Assembly (NCBI GenBank): GCA_907164885.2
Contig: OU015491.1
Span: forward strand, 117,968,431-118,032,430
Reading direction: 5' to 3'
DNA: 64,000 nt
From: Dolomedes plantarius
Taxonomy: Eukaryota; Arthropoda; Arachnida; Araneae; Dolomedidae
A model generated the notes under the pieces. The model saw only the letters and a list, made by a program, of their open reading frames with translations, had not been told where the DNA came from and did not search any database. This document shows positions 63,542 through 64,000 of this stretch, in pieces (position 1 is the stretch's first letter; each line of letters starts with the position of its first letter). A program made the translations under genes and the position numbers.

Positions 63542-64000
63542 TCAGATATAAAGGGAGTCGCATATACATAGAGAGGTAAGATAATTCTGTTCTAATATTA
63601 GATTGATTAGAAAATACTAAGCAAAACAAATTTGCAATAGTCAAAATATTGGATGTAAGTAGAGAAAAAGGTACAACGTATTTTCTCTACCTATTAATTA
63701 TTGGGTCGATTTTTAAGAATTTGAAATTGGAATTTCAAATGTATCCTTATTAAGGCCAAATTAGAAACAAATACTAAGTACGTAAACGCATATAAAATGA
63801 GTTATCATGTATAAAATTATTTTTTGCAAATTTATATGCACTTAGGGGATATAGTACCCTAAATATCATAAAAATATCGAAATTTTTTTTATTATCTCAA
63901 ATTATTCATATACCATTTCTAAATATACTGACGAAATTTCAAAGCTGTAACTTCATTATTAAAGAAATTATTAAAGTTTTTCTGCATGATGACAGAAATT
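63542..64000. other. AT-rich stretch to the window end, no feature recognised
   Basis: No feature seen. Confidence 0.45.

Overview
This is a strongly AT-rich eukaryotic window with no recognisable complete host gene. Transposable elements and their wreckage dominate it, separated by long unrecognised AT-rich stretches and large (TA)n arrays. The mix (BEL/Pao with a DSG protease, several Tc1-like families, Helitrons with CTAG ends, hAT elements, tRNA-derived SINEs with AAC tails) points to an arthropod, and the transposase variants look most like those of spiders. The taxon is an inference; no marker gene is present.

Layout: 1-3387 is the 5' half of a BEL/Pao retrotransposon on the minus strand (LTR 3153-3387, primer site, gag, zinc knuckle, protease, start of reverse transcriptase), decayed by frameshifts. 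A 741-bp inverted-repeat element (1819-2559) splits its gag and carries a textbook C2H2 zinc-finger frame of its own. 9659-11850 is an LTR-like repeat split by a Helitron (10243-11073); a relative lies at 46985-48148. At 14489-16245 a SINE is interrupted by a Tc1-like transposon. 20530-21445 is a mariner-type deletion derivative, and 21492-22898 a second Tc1-like element with one nonsense codon.

24792-29638 is a nested stack: two Helitrons joined end to start, a 3.3-kb hAT transposon inside one of them, and a SINE-like element and a LINE 3' fragment (perfect 16-bp target duplication) inside the hAT. 33280-33974, 36841-37296, 38008-38706, 52093-52387 and 52676-53424 are MITEs. 35623-36495 is a non-autonomous hAT with an 8-bp target duplication, arrays of a palindrome at both ends and a small BED-finger frame. 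40772-44083 is a large non-autonomous Helitron with internal tandem repeats. 44768-45983 is a nearly intact Tc1-like element sitting in (TA)n. 51273-51601 is a full SINE copy. 53819-55165 holds duplicated and tandem repeats. 57136-57424 is a small hAT MITE, and 62914-63541 another Helitron.

No genes here form a pathway. The biology is layered transposition, with (TA)n arrays recurring next to insertions. The most unusual observations are small DNA-binding finger frames retained inside otherwise gutted DNA transposons, the direct Helitron-Helitron junction, and three Tc1-like transposases with different D-to-E spacing. None of this proves a new system; exact checks are given for each.
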